Of a stretch of 33,440 nt of DNA, positions 18,609 through 27,338 are shown one piece after another (the first letter of the stretch is position 1; the number at the start of each line of letters is the position of its first letter). Source of the stretch: an uncultured Sphingomonadales bacterium (lineage in GTDB: Bacteria > Pseudomonadota > Alphaproteobacteria > Sphingomonadales > Sphingomonadaceae). The notes beneath the pieces are model-generated. The model made no database searches and had not been told where the DNA came from. It saw nothing but the letters and a program-made list of their open reading frames with translations. The stretch spans positions 1 through 33,440 of the forward strand of contig CALMGC010000240.1 of NCBI GenBank assembly GCA_937863505.1. Direction: 5' to 3'. Made by a program: the position numbers and the translations under genes.

Positions 18609-19658
18609 ATGACAAGACGCTACCTTTACGTTCTCGGTGGGTTCGCTGGGGACGACCCGCTCAAGCCCGCGCCGAACGATCCGGTGTTCGAGTACCGCCA
18701 TTTCGCCCGGACCACCGGTGCCGACATCGTGAGCCTGTCCACTCTGGGCGTGCGAGGCGAGGGGATCCAGACCCGGTTGACGTCGAGATCGCTCGTCCTT
18801 CGAATGCGGCTCGGCCTTTTGGTGGCGCGTCGCGCCGCGCGGTATGACGCGATCGTCGCATCGGGAGAAGACATCGGCGTCTTCGTCGCCGCTGCCTTGA
18901 GGGCGACGCGGCGGCGCACCCCGCTCGTGATCGTGACCCACGGTCCGCAGTTCGAGTCGTCCAAGTTCAGGCTGATGCTGTCAATGGTCAAATCCATGCC
19001 GACCGTGACCTACGCATGCCTGTCGCGCTCACTCGCGGACTGGATCGTCACGCATCGCGGCATCGATCCACGGCGCTGCCCGGCAAGCGGGTATGGTGTC
19101 GACACCGACTATTACCACACCGAGCCCGGGCCGACCGATGCGATGATCGCCAGCGCCGGCACGTCGCATCGCGATTATGACACACTGATCCGCGCGGTCA
19201 CCGGCACCGGTCTTGACACCCGCATCGCCGCCCACAGCGTCTGGGTCGGCCCCGGTGACGCGATACGGGTGCCCCTTCCCGAGCATGTCGAGGTCCGCTC
19301 CTATGGCAGCTACGCTAACCTCCGCGAACTGTACCGGCGCGCGCGCGTCGTCGTGGTGCCGACGCACGACGTTCCGTTCGCCGCCGGGTTCGCGGTGATT
19401 GCGGAGGCAATGGCCACTGGCACCCCGGTTATCGCCACGCGGGGGCGTGTGACGTCGGACTTCATCGTGCCGGGCGTGACCGGGCTGTTGGTGCCGCCCG
19501 GCAACGCCGACGCGCTGCGGGCGGCGATCCTGTCGCTGATCGACGACCCGGACCACGCCGCCGCGATGGGCGCCGCCGCCGCCGCGCGCATGCGGGAGCT
19601 ATACTCGCTCGATCGCTATGTCGCGCGGCTGGAGGAAGCCGTCGCCGTTCATGGCTAG
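18609..19658 (+). CDS. Glycosyltransferase family 4
   Basis: ATG at 18609; FAAGFAVIAEAMATGTPVIATRGRVTSDFIVPGVTGLLVPPGNADALRAAILSLIDDP is a classic GT4 C-terminal motif. Confidence 0.9.
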   Translation: MTRRYLYVLGGFAGDDPLKPAPNDPVFEYRHFARTTGADIVSLSTLGVRGEGIQTRLTSRSLVLRMRLGLLVARRAARYDAIVASGEDIGVFVAAALRATRRRTPLVIVTHGPQFESSKFRLMLSMVKSMPTVTYACLSRSLADWIVTHRGIDPRRCPASGYGVDTDYYHTEPGPTDAMIASAGTSHRDYDTLIRAVTGTGLDTRIAAHSVWVGPGDAIRVPLPEHVEVRSYGSYANLRELYRRARVVVVPTHDVPFAAGFAVIAEAMATGTPVIATRGRVTSDFIVPGVTGLLVPPGNADALRAAILSLIDDPDHAAAMGAAAAARMRELYSLDRYVARLEEAVAVHG

Positions 19659-19726
19659 GGGGTGGATGCCCGGCTTGTTCGCTGGCTCGACGCTCACCCA
19701 ATCCGGATGAAACCGGCTCTAGGCGT

Positions 19727-20995
19727 TCACCGCGTGGTTATCCCCAACAACGTCGCGGTTGCGCGCTCGATCCGGTCGGCGAAAGCCGCCTTGGAGAAGG
19801 TACGCTCGAACAGCGCACGACCGGCCTCTCCGATCGACGGCCAATCCCCCCGCCGCGCGAGCGCCTCCTCCAACGCTTGCGCGATCGACGCGGCGGTCGG
19901 CTCCTCGGCTATAAAACCGTCCGCTCCATGCCGGAGATAGGCGGCGGTGCCCGTGGTCCGCGTACACAACAGCACTCGCCCACAGCCCAGCGCGTCCACG
20001 GTGACCATCGGCAGCGTGTCGTCGCGCGATGGCATCAGCACCGCGTCGCACGCCAGCATCGCCTCGCGCACCGGCCCCGCATCAAGCGCGGGACCCAGCG
20101 CGATTTCCGGCATCGTCGCCGCGCGGCGGACGAGCGCGTCGTGGAAATCCTCGAACAGGATACGCCCGTGCATCACCAGCCGCACCCGCGCCCGCGACCC
20201 GGCCGGCAGCAGCGCCAGCGCCTCCGCGGCGAGGTCCTGCCCCTTGCGCGGCTCATATGATCCGAAAATCCCGATCCGCACCGGTCGGTCGGCCGGAACG
20301 CCGGGGGTGCCGCCCATCCCGATCGGGTCGAGCCCGTAAGGCATCACCTCGACATCGGGCCGCAACGGGCGAAGAATGGCCGCAGGCAACTCGCTGCCCG
20401 CCCAAACCATCGTCGGTCGCGCCAGCAGCGCCTTCAGCTTGGGATCGCGGTCGAGCATGGCGCTGAGCAGCGAGATCTCGTGGATGAACCATATCAGGGG
20501 CACGCGCGGGGCCAATCGCGCGACGGCGGCCTCGGTCACGATGGTGTTGCACAGCGCGAAGTCGATCAGCGGCGCGGCCGCGGCAAGCAGCCGGGAGGAG
20601 GCCTTTTCCACATCCGAATCGAGGATCACCGTCGCTCCGGCTTCGAACAGCCGTTGGCGGAACGGGCCATCCTTGGGCGACAGCACGGTGACTTGGTGTC
20701 CGGCGGCGAGCAGCAACAACGCGATTTCGTACACCAGCCGCGGCGCTCCGCTCGCGCTCAGGTCGTTGGTGACCAGCAGCGCCCGCTTGCCGTCGCCGCC
20801 ATCTGCCCCGCCATGGACATGGGTGAAGGGCCTGGCTTTCTCGATTCGCCGAAGCAGCCGGTCCACGCGCCCGGGCAGACGCAGTCGCCCACTCCCGACG
20901 ATGCGTCCGGACAGCGCCGCACCCGCGCGGCGGAGCCGACGCCCTGGCGACCGGTCGAGCGATCGGGCGACCTCATCCAGCGTCCGTCGCCGCAT
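19727..20995 (-). CDS. Glycosyltransferase family 4
   Basis: RALLVTNDLSASGAPRLVYEIALLLLAAGHQVTVLSPKDG...GIFGSYEPRKGQDLAAEALALLP...LMPSRDDTLPMVTVDALGCGRVLLCTRTTGTAAYLRHGADGFI. Confidence 0.9.
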   Translation of the reverse strand: MRRRTLDEVARSLDRSPGRRLRRAGAALSGRIVGSGRLRLPGRVDRLLRRIEKARPFTHVHGGADGGDGKRALLVTNDLSASGAPRLVYEIALLLLAAGHQVTVLSPKDGPFRQRLFEAGATVILDSDVEKASSRLLAAAAPLIDFALCNTIVTEAAVARLAPRVPLIWFIHEISLLSAMLDRDPKLKALLARPTMVWAGSELPAAILRPLRPDVEVMPYGLDPIGMGGTPGVPADRPVRIGIFGSYEPRKGQDLAAEALALLPAGSRARVRLVMHGRILFEDFHDALVRRAATMPEIALGPALDAGPVREAMLACDAVLMPSRDDTLPMVTVDALGCGRVLLCTRTTGTAAYLRHGADGFIAEEPTAASIAQALEEALARRGDWPSIGEAGRALFERTFSKAAFADRIERATATLLGITTR

Positions 20996-22073
20996 GGCGC
21001 ACTCCCTTCCTGTTCGAGCCGGCGCCTATTACCCGATCGAGCGCCAGCGCCATGATCTTTCTGGCGCGACGGTCGTAGAACGAGTCGATCGCGACCGCCA
21101 GCATGAGGACGGCCGCCGTGAAGCCGCCGGCCAACGCCCAACCGGGCGCGATCGCCAGGCTCGCCATGGCGCGATTGGTCAGCAGCAGCAGCGGATTGTG
21201 GATGACGTAGAGCGCGTAGCTGGCGTCGCCCAACATCTTGCCCAGCCGTGGTCGCCGCTCCCGCGCGGACGCGCCGAGATAGATCAGCGCCGGGAAGAGC
21301 AAGCCGACACAGAAGAGTTCGTAACCCGAGGTGAGGCGCGCCGGCACCCGGAGAACGAAGCTGAGTATCAGGACGCCGAGAACCGCGACCGCCGGGACGG
21401 CCGGCGGTCGCCAGCGCCTGTGTAGACGTCGCACGCCTACCCCGGCAAAGAACGAGAAGGTGACACGCGGGAAGCCACCCGCGATGTCGGCCCACAGCCA
21501 ACCCACATTGATGTTGCCGACCTTCGCCTCGACCACGATCAGGCCGATGAAGGACGCCGCGACCAACAGGCTCAGCCCAACGGTACGCAATCGGGACCCG
21601 AACAGTGCGAACAGCACATTCGCCACATACACTTCCAGGAACAGCGACCAGGCGGGCGAGTCCACGGGGAAGAGGTCGATATGCGTGTGGAAGGTCGGCG
21701 ACGGCAGGAGCACCGCGTTGAATGCGATCACCTTGGCCGTCGAGCCCAGCGAGGCGCCGAGCCGCAGGTCGAGCAGGAGCCCGACCGCGCCGATCAGCAG
21801 GCCAAGCCAGTAGATCGGCATCAGCCGGACGAACCGGAGCCGCATGAACGCGGTGAAGCGTAGCCCGCCGGCGAACGCCCCGTCATAGCGGTAGCTCAGC
21901 ACGAAGCCGCTGAGGGCGAAGAACATGTCGACCGCGAGATATCCGAACCGGACGTTGCATTCGCTGATCGCCATGCAGGCCGGACCGTACAGCCCCTGGA
22001 TGTGGAACAGGAGCACGGTCAGCGCGGCCATGCCGCGCATGGCGTCAAGGGTCGCGAACCGTTCCTTGGTCAT
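20973..22073 (-). CDS. Acyltransferase family 3 (OafA-like)
   Basis: MTKERFATLDAMRGMAALTVLLFHIQGLYG...GYLAVDMFFALSGFVLSYRY...RFVRLMPIYWLG; start at 22073 chosen from the domain boundary. Overlaps the downstream GT by 23 nt. Confidence 0.9.
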   Translation of the reverse strand: MTKERFATLDAMRGMAALTVLLFHIQGLYGPACMAISECNVRFGYLAVDMFFALSGFVLSYRYDGAFAGGLRFTAFMRLRFVRLMPIYWLGLLIGAVGLLLDLRLGASLGSTAKVIAFNAVLLPSPTFHTHIDLFPVDSPAWSLFLEVYVANVLFALFGSRLRTVGLSLLVAASFIGLIVVEAKVGNINVGWLWADIAGGFPRVTFSFFAGVGVRRLHRRWRPPAVPAVAVLGVLILSFVLRVPARLTSGYELFCVGLLFPALIYLGASARERRPRLGKMLGDASYALYVIHNPLLLLTNRAMASLAIAPGWALAGGFTAAVLMLAVAIDSFYDRRARKIMALALDRVIGAGSNRKGVRHAATDAG

Positions 22074-22242
22074 GCCCGCCCCAATCGCCTGCGAATCGCC
22101 TGTGCGACGCTCCTTAGGCCAAGCGCCGGTTTCACCCCAGCCACCTTGGAAACGAACCTTTCTGGATATTTTCCGCTGTCCTACAAGCACCCGTTCGGAT
22201 CATAGCCTGCGACGCCCGAGTCGGGCGATGAGGAGGACGAGC

Positions 22243-22512
22243 ATGATCCTGGACAGTTTCAGCAACCGCACGGACAGCGTTTCCGCCCCGGCGACCGCCG
22301 CGGTGCCGATCACGCCGAGCGACTCGGCCCCGCTCGGCACGCTGCCCAAGGCGATCTATGTCGGCACCGGCGGCGACATCGTCATGCGCGGCAAGGCCGA
22401 TACGGCGGACCAGGTCTGGCGCAACCTGCCCAACGGCGCGCTGGTCCCGTTCCGCGCCGCCTATGTCCGCGCCGCCGGCACGACCGCCGCCGACCTGCTG
22501 GCGCTGTACTGA
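22243..22512 (+). CDS. Spike base protein-like, RCAP_rcc01079 (GTA head-spike base) family
   Basis: 89 aa MILDSFSNRTDSVSAPATAAVPITPSDSAPLGTLPKAIYVGTGGDIVMRGKADTADQVWRNLPNGALVPFRAAYVRAAGTTAADLLALY; matches the remembered family pattern (TPSDSxxL...ALYVGxxG...LPxGxxLPxRxxxVxAxGTTAxxIxAL). AGGAGGA SD upstream of ATG. Confidence 0.75.
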   Translation: MILDSFSNRTDSVSAPATAAVPITPSDSAPLGTLPKAIYVGTGGDIVMRGKADTADQVWRNLPNGALVPFRAAYVRAAGTTAADLLALY

Positions 22513-23990
22513 TGCCGACGCTCGACCTGTCGATCGGCCGCGCGGGCACGGCGCTGGGCGGTGGCGCGCCCGCGCCCGTCCGGCCCGCGGCGATGTTGCC
22601 CGCGCTGACCAGCCCGGGCGCGCGCTACCATGCCGTCTATTCAAACGAGCGGCTGCTGGGCGGATATAGCGGCCCGCTCGCCTATGCCGCGCTGGGCGAG
22701 AGCGCGGCGGGCGGCGTCGACCTTGGCGCGGGGCGCGAGCGGATCACGGCGGCGGACCTGCCCGCGCCGGTGACGCCGCTGTACGGCTGGTACGACCAGA
22801 GCGGCGGCGGGCGGCACCTCGTTCAGGACGTGCTTGCGCATCGGCCCAGACTGCGCGCCGATGTGACGGTGGGCGGTCGCCTGGCCACCGCCTTCGCGGG
22901 CCTGGCGAACGACCCGGCCTACGCCAGCCTTTCCGGCCCGCAGTCCCTCATCGCCGGAGCGCGCTGCGAGGCGCTGGTGATCCATCCGACCACCTCGCTC
23001 CAGAACGCGGTGTGGAGCGAGCACGCGGACGCAGCCGGAGCGGTGTGGCGCGACCTGTTCGTGTCGCTGGCCGCCGACGGCGCGCTTGGCGTCGCGCAGC
23101 AGACCACGTCCGTACACATCCCGTCGGTGCCGCAGGTGCTGCTGCTCACCGAAGGGCCGAACGGCACGACGCTGTTCCGCGACGGCGTCCCGGTCGCGTT
23201 GCGGGCCGGCGACTCGTCGGCGCTCGCCCGCCTGACGCTGGGCGCCTCCGCGCTCGGCGCGCAGTTCAACGCCAATTTCCGCCTCGCCGCCTATCTCGCG
23301 ATCGAGGGCGCGATGAACGCGGCCGACGCGGCGGCGATCACCGCGGCGCTCCAGTCCCGCTTCGCGATCCGCCCGGCGCACGACGTCAACCTAGTCCACA
23401 TCGGCGACAGCATCGTCGAGGGCGTGGCGGCGAGCGACACGCTCGCGCTCGGCGCGCAGTTGCTGCCGTTGCTCGCGCGATCGACACGCTACTGGAACCT
23501 GGGCATCGCCGGGCGGACGCAGGCGCAATGTTTCGCGACCCGGACGGCGCGCGAGGGCGCACTGTTCGAGCCGGGCAAGGTCAACCTCGCGCTGATCGAC
23601 GCGGGGATCAACGACCTCGGCGCGGGCGCGCGCGGCGCGGACCTGTGCGCCAACACCACCCGACCTTACCTTGCGGCGCTGAGGGCGATGGGGTTCCGCG
23701 TCGGGCTCGCCACGCTGCTCCCGCAGACCAGCGGCCGTTACCCGACGGGCGACGCCACGATCGAGCAGGAGCGGCTGGCCTACAACGCCGCCGCTCGGGG
23801 TGATTCGGCCGGTGCCGACTTTCTGGTCGACCGAGCCGCGAGCCCGGTGATGGGGCGCTATCCCGCGAGTTGCGCGGACGCGGCCTTGTATAGCGCGACC
23901 GTGGGCGGCGCGGGTCTGCACCCGACGACGCTCGGCTATGCCCTGCTTGCCCCGATCTACGCCGACGCGATCAACGCCGCCATCACCTGA
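22512..23990 (+). CDS. Fibre-like protein: N-terminal ConA/arabinofuranosidase-like region plus C-terminal SGNH/GDSL hydrolase domain
   Basis: TGATG overlap with the spike-base gene; RYHAVYSNERLLGGYSGPL...LYGWYDQSGGGRHLVQDVLAHRPRL (WYDQSG-type lectin/arabinofuranosidase-like); SGNH blocks VHIGDSIVEGV, LGIAGRTQ, DAGINDLG, GLHPTTLGYALLAPIYADAI. Confidence 0.82.
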   Translation: MPTLDLSIGRAGTALGGGAPAPVRPAAMLPALTSPGARYHAVYSNERLLGGYSGPLAYAALGESAAGGVDLGAGRERITAADLPAPVTPLYGWYDQSGGGRHLVQDVLAHRPRLRADVTVGGRLATAFAGLANDPAYASLSGPQSLIAGARCEALVIHPTTSLQNAVWSEHADAAGAVWRDLFVSLAADGALGVAQQTTSVHIPSVPQVLLLTEGPNGTTLFRDGVPVALRAGDSSALARLTLGASALGAQFNANFRLAAYLAIEGAMNAADAAAITAALQSRFAIRPAHDVNLVHIGDSIVEGVAASDTLALGAQLLPLLARSTRYWNLGIAGRTQAQCFATRTAREGALFEPGKVNLALIDAGINDLGAGARGADLCANTTRPYLAALRAMGFRVGLATLLPQTSGRYPTGDATIEQERLAYNAAARGDSAGADFLVDRAASPVMGRYPASCADAALYSATVGGAGLHPTTLGYALLAPIYADAINAAIT

Positions 23991-24108
23991 CCGGTTTCGG
24001 CACGGGCGGTTCCGCCGCCGCCTGTCCGCTCCCTTTACGCCCGCGAGCCGGGATGTAAGGGAGGCGCGCCATGGGCGGTTGCTTCAGCTTCGACACGGAA
24101 CGTCGCCG

Positions 24109-25206
24109 GTGACGCCCGCCGTCACCGGTGGTTCGCGCGCGCCGCGCGCCAAGTTCATCGGGCTCGACGGGCTACGCGGTTTCGCGGCGGTCCTCGTGGT
24201 CGTGTTGCACGTCTGCAATATGCTGTCGGTATGGCGACCGTCCGCCGCCTATCTGGCGGTTGACCTGTTCTTCATGCTGAGCGGCTTCGTGGTGCCCTAT
24301 GCCTATGAAGGGAAGCTGCGGGGCGGACTCGGCTTTTGGCGTTTCGTCGAGATCAGGGCGATCCGGCTCTACCCGCTATATATTCTAGGCGTCGGCATCG
24401 GACTGGGCCTGTATGCCGTGCAGGCCTTGTCAGCCCGTGGCCTCGGGCCATTGCATGATCCCGCGCGGTGGACGCCTTGGGCGATGCTAATGCTGCCCAT
24501 TCCGTCCTGGGTCCCGAGCAAATCCTTTCCGCTCAACCCGCCGGCGTGGAGCCTGTTTCTCGAGATGGTCGTCAACGTCGCCTACGCGCTCGCGTTGCCG
24601 TGGCTGCGCACCCGCGTCGTCGCGGCGGTCGCGGCGACGGCGGCGGTGATGCTCGCGGTGGCGGACCGGCGTTTCGGGACCGGCGATTTCGGCACCGGCG
24701 GGGTGCAGATGATCTGGGGCCTGTCGCGCGTCACCTGCCCGTTCGCCATCGGGGTGCTGCTGCACCGCCTGTGGATGGAGGGACGACTGCCGCCCGCGCC
24801 GGTTCCGGTCCTGCTCCCCTGTGTCCTGTTCGCATTGCTGCTGCTTTTGCCCGGCGAGGGGCGCGTCGCCGCCGCGATCGGGCCGCTGCTGGTGGTCGGC
24901 GGGTTGACGATCATCGTGTCGCTTGCGATCCGGAGCAGCCCCGCAGGACCGACGGTCGGCATCTTCGAGGCGCTTGGGCTGCTGTCCTACCCGCTTTACG
25001 CGCTCCACCTGCCGATCCTGAACCTGTGCCGGGGTGTGCTGCCGATGCTCGGCGTCGGCCTGCAAGCGGCGACGCTGACGGGCGTGCCGGTCGCGTTCAT
25101 CGTCGCCTGGCTGTCGATCCGGCTCTATGACGAGCCGGTGCGAGCGCGGCTGACGCATTGGGCGGCGCTGCGCCGCGCCGAGGTCGAGCGGGCACCCGCG
25201 CTTTGA
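24109..25206 (+). CDS. Acyltransferase family 3 (OafA-like)
   Basis: KFIGLDGLRGFAAVLVVVLHVCN...YLAVDLFFMLSGFVVPYAYE...AIRLYPLYILG. GTG 24109 taken as the start; the listed ORF begins inside the upstream gene. Confidence 0.9.
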   Translation: MTPAVTGGSRAPRAKFIGLDGLRGFAAVLVVVLHVCNMLSVWRPSAAYLAVDLFFMLSGFVVPYAYEGKLRGGLGFWRFVEIRAIRLYPLYILGVGIGLGLYAVQALSARGLGPLHDPARWTPWAMLMLPIPSWVPSKSFPLNPPAWSLFLEMVVNVAYALALPWLRTRVVAAVAATAAVMLAVADRRFGTGDFGTGGVQMIWGLSRVTCPFAIGVLLHRLWMEGRLPPAPVPVLLPCVLFALLLLLPGEGRVAAAIGPLLVVGGLTIIVSLAIRSSPAGPTVGIFEALGLLSYPLYALHLPILNLCRGVLPMLGVGLQAATLTGVPVAFIVAWLSIRLYDEPVRARLTHWAALRRAEVERAPAL

Positions 25207-26303
25207 CGGCCGCTCCCGCCGTGCGCCACAGCTTCGACACGCTGGACCTGCTCCGGGGTGTGGCCGCCTTCTGCGTGCTGTTGTGGCATTTCGTGCCGAT
25301 CGGAGGGAAAAGCTGGTGGTCGGCCTATCTCTCGGTCGACCTGTTCTTCGTGCTGAGCGGCGTGGTCATCGCGCACGCGTACGAAGAGCGCCTGCGCAGC
25401 GGCTGGCGACCGTGGCGCTTCTTCTTGACCCGCGTGATCCGGTTATGGCCGCTGTACCTGCTCGGCTCCGCGATCGGCGCCGGGTCGGTCGCGGCCGAAA
25501 TCCTCCTGAACGGCGGTACGCATCCGTGGCAGTTCAGGCCGCTCGCGGCCGATACGCTGCGCGCCGCCTTTCTCTGGCCCCTGCTCCATCCGCCCACCGC
25601 GCCGATCTTTCCACTCAACCGCAACGCCTGGTCGCTGTTCGCGGAGCTGGTGGTCAACATCGGATACGGCTTCGGCGGGTACCGGTTGGGCAACCGCGCG
25701 CTCGCGGGAGTCGCGCTGATGGGAGCGCTGGTGGTCGGCTGGGGCGCGTTCCACTTCGCGAACTGGGACTCCGCGCTCAATCTTGGCGGTCTGGTCGTGC
25801 ATATCGGTGTCGGGTTGGGCCGGGCGCTATATTCGTTTCCCGTGGGCGTCCTGATCTATCGGTGGTGGCGAGCGGGCGCGCTGCCTCGCATCCGCGTGCA
25901 TCCGCTCCTGCCGGCACTGGCCTTTGTTCTGCTGCTGCTGGTCACGCCCGGTGAAGGACCGCTGGCGCCAGCCGCGTCGTGCCTCGCGGTGTGGCTGGCG
26001 ACGCCGTTGCTGGTGGTGGTCGCGGTGCAGTGCGAGGCGCGCGGCGTGATGCGCTCGGCGGCGCGACTCGGAGGCACGCTGTCCTACCCGGTTTATGTCG
26101 TTCAGGACGGTTGCTACCTGTTCGCGGCATTGCTTGTCGTCCGGGGCGTGACCTCCCCGCTGGCCGCTTATGGATTGGCCGCCGCGACGGTGCTGGCGCT
26201 TGCGCCCCTTGCGGACCGGTTTTTCGACCGGCCGGTCCGGCGAGGGTTGACGCGTTTCGCCCGCATGGACAATCGCTTGCCGGCGCTTGCGCCGACCCTC
26301 TGA
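25203..26303 (+). CDS. Acyltransferase family 3 (OafA-like)
   Basis: FDTLDLLRGVAAFCVLLWHFVPI...YLSVDLFFVLSGVVIAHAYEERL...VIRLWPLYLLG. Probable TTG start at 25203 overlapping the upstream TGA. Confidence 0.88.
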   Translation: MTAAPAVRHSFDTLDLLRGVAAFCVLLWHFVPIGGKSWWSAYLSVDLFFVLSGVVIAHAYEERLRSGWRPWRFFLTRVIRLWPLYLLGSAIGAGSVAAEILLNGGTHPWQFRPLAADTLRAAFLWPLLHPPTAPIFPLNRNAWSLFAELVVNIGYGFGGYRLGNRALAGVALMGALVVGWGAFHFANWDSALNLGGLVVHIGVGLGRALYSFPVGVLIYRWWRAGALPRIRVHPLLPALAFVLLLLVTPGEGPLAPAASCLAVWLATPLLVVVAVQCEARGVMRSAARLGGTLSYPVYVVQDGCYLFAALLVVRGVTSPLAAYGLAAATVLALAPLADRFFDRPVRRGLTRFARMDNRLPALAPTL

Positions 26304-26491
26304 AAGGAGCGGCCGTCGAGCGGGCATGCCTGTCGCCCGCCGTTCCGTCCCAGATCGGGACGTCTCGCAAGTGCGAAAAAAACCGAGAAACTGGTTTGTA
26401 GTCCGAGTAATTTTTGGTAATAGACAATTAAGGACTTGAAGAGCGCAAGTGACGTATGGCGCGTTTTTTAACCTGTGTAAGGGGATTGACT

Positions 26492-27148
26492 ATGAAGAAG
26501 CTGTTAGCCGCCCTGGCATTCTCGGCCGCCTCGATCCTGGCGGTTCCGGCGGGTGCCGTGACGTTCACCGTCGGTGACGCGAACACCGGCCCGACCACCA
26601 CGACGACGCTCACCCGTTTCGCGCCCGGCGCGCGGGTGTTCACGTTTGAGGACGGCACGTCGCCCTTCACGGGCGGCACGGTCGTCAGCGGCGCGAGCCC
26701 CGGTCAGTATGCGGTGCCGCAGGGCGACACGTCGAGGAACTTCCTCGCGGTTGGTCCGGGACCGAGCATCAGCAGCCCGGCGACGCTGGCTCTGTCGGGC
26801 GTGAGCCAGATCGCGTTCTACTGGGGCTCGATCGACTCGTTCAACACCATCACGTTCAACGGCCTCGGCCAGTCGTTCAACGGCCTGGCCTTCGACGGCG
26901 CGGACGGTGACACGTTCCGCAACGGGCGTGAGGTGGTCTTTAACCTTACCGGTGCCGAGGCAGCGGCGCTGACGGGCATCACGCTCAGCAGCAGCACCAA
27001 CGCGTTCGAGCTTGACGACGTGATCGTCGGCAACGCGGTGCCGGAGCCGGCGACCTATGGCATCATGTCGCTCGGTCTCGGTTTGATCGGCGCGGCGCTT
27101 CGCCGTCGTCGCTCCATCACCGGTCTGACGGGCCTCAACTTCGCCTGA
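26492..27148 (+). CDS. PEP-CTERM sorting domain-containing secreted protein
   Basis: Signal peptide MKKLLAALAFSAASILAVPAGA; C-terminal VPEPATYGIMSLGLGLIGAALRRRRS (PEP motif, TM, Arg cluster). AAGGGG SD. Confidence 0.9.
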   Translation: MKKLLAALAFSAASILAVPAGAVTFTVGDANTGPTTTTTLTRFAPGARVFTFEDGTSPFTGGTVVSGASPGQYAVPQGDTSRNFLAVGPGPSISSPATLALSGVSQIAFYWGSIDSFNTITFNGLGQSFNGLAFDGADGDTFRNGREVVFNLTGAEAAALTGITLSSSTNAFELDDVIVGNAVPEPATYGIMSLGLGLIGAALRRRRSITGLTGLNFA

Positions 27149-27170
27149 TCCATACCACCGGACGAACATG

Positions 27171-27208
27171 GAAGGGCTTCCGGTACCCGGGAGCCCTTCT
27201 TCGTTTTA
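27171..27208 (+). terminator. Rho-independent terminator downstream of the PEP-CTERM gene
   Basis: gaagggcttccgg-tac-ccgggagcccttc (13-bp stem with one G:T wobble) followed by ttcgtttt. Confidence 0.8.
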
Positions 27209-27338
27209 AATGCCAGCGCGCCGGTCTGTGCGTCGATACATTCGTTTGGTCTGCGCCGAGGTAAATAATTATCCAGGAAGTCTCAAGGCTTCGATAATTA
27301 TAAACTTCTGCGATCTTCTTGTTTTGAAGGAAGACAGC

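Noticed and set aside
22243-23990. Complete prophage or GTA cluster
   Set aside because: No capsid, portal, terminase, tail, integrase or lysis gene is seen; only the spike-like pair is present.
26346-26389. CGTCCC-AGATC-GGGACG hairpin and TCGCAAGTGCGA before an A-run as a terminator
   Set aside because: Short stems; the A-run (not T-run) follows on the + strand, so it does not fit a + strand terminator after the AT3 gene.
26457-26475. TGGCGCGTTTTTTAACC as a sigma-54 -24/-12 promoter for the PEP-CTERM gene
   Set aside because: -24-like TGGC is present but the -12 element is poor (TTAA rather than TTGC); too weak to claim.
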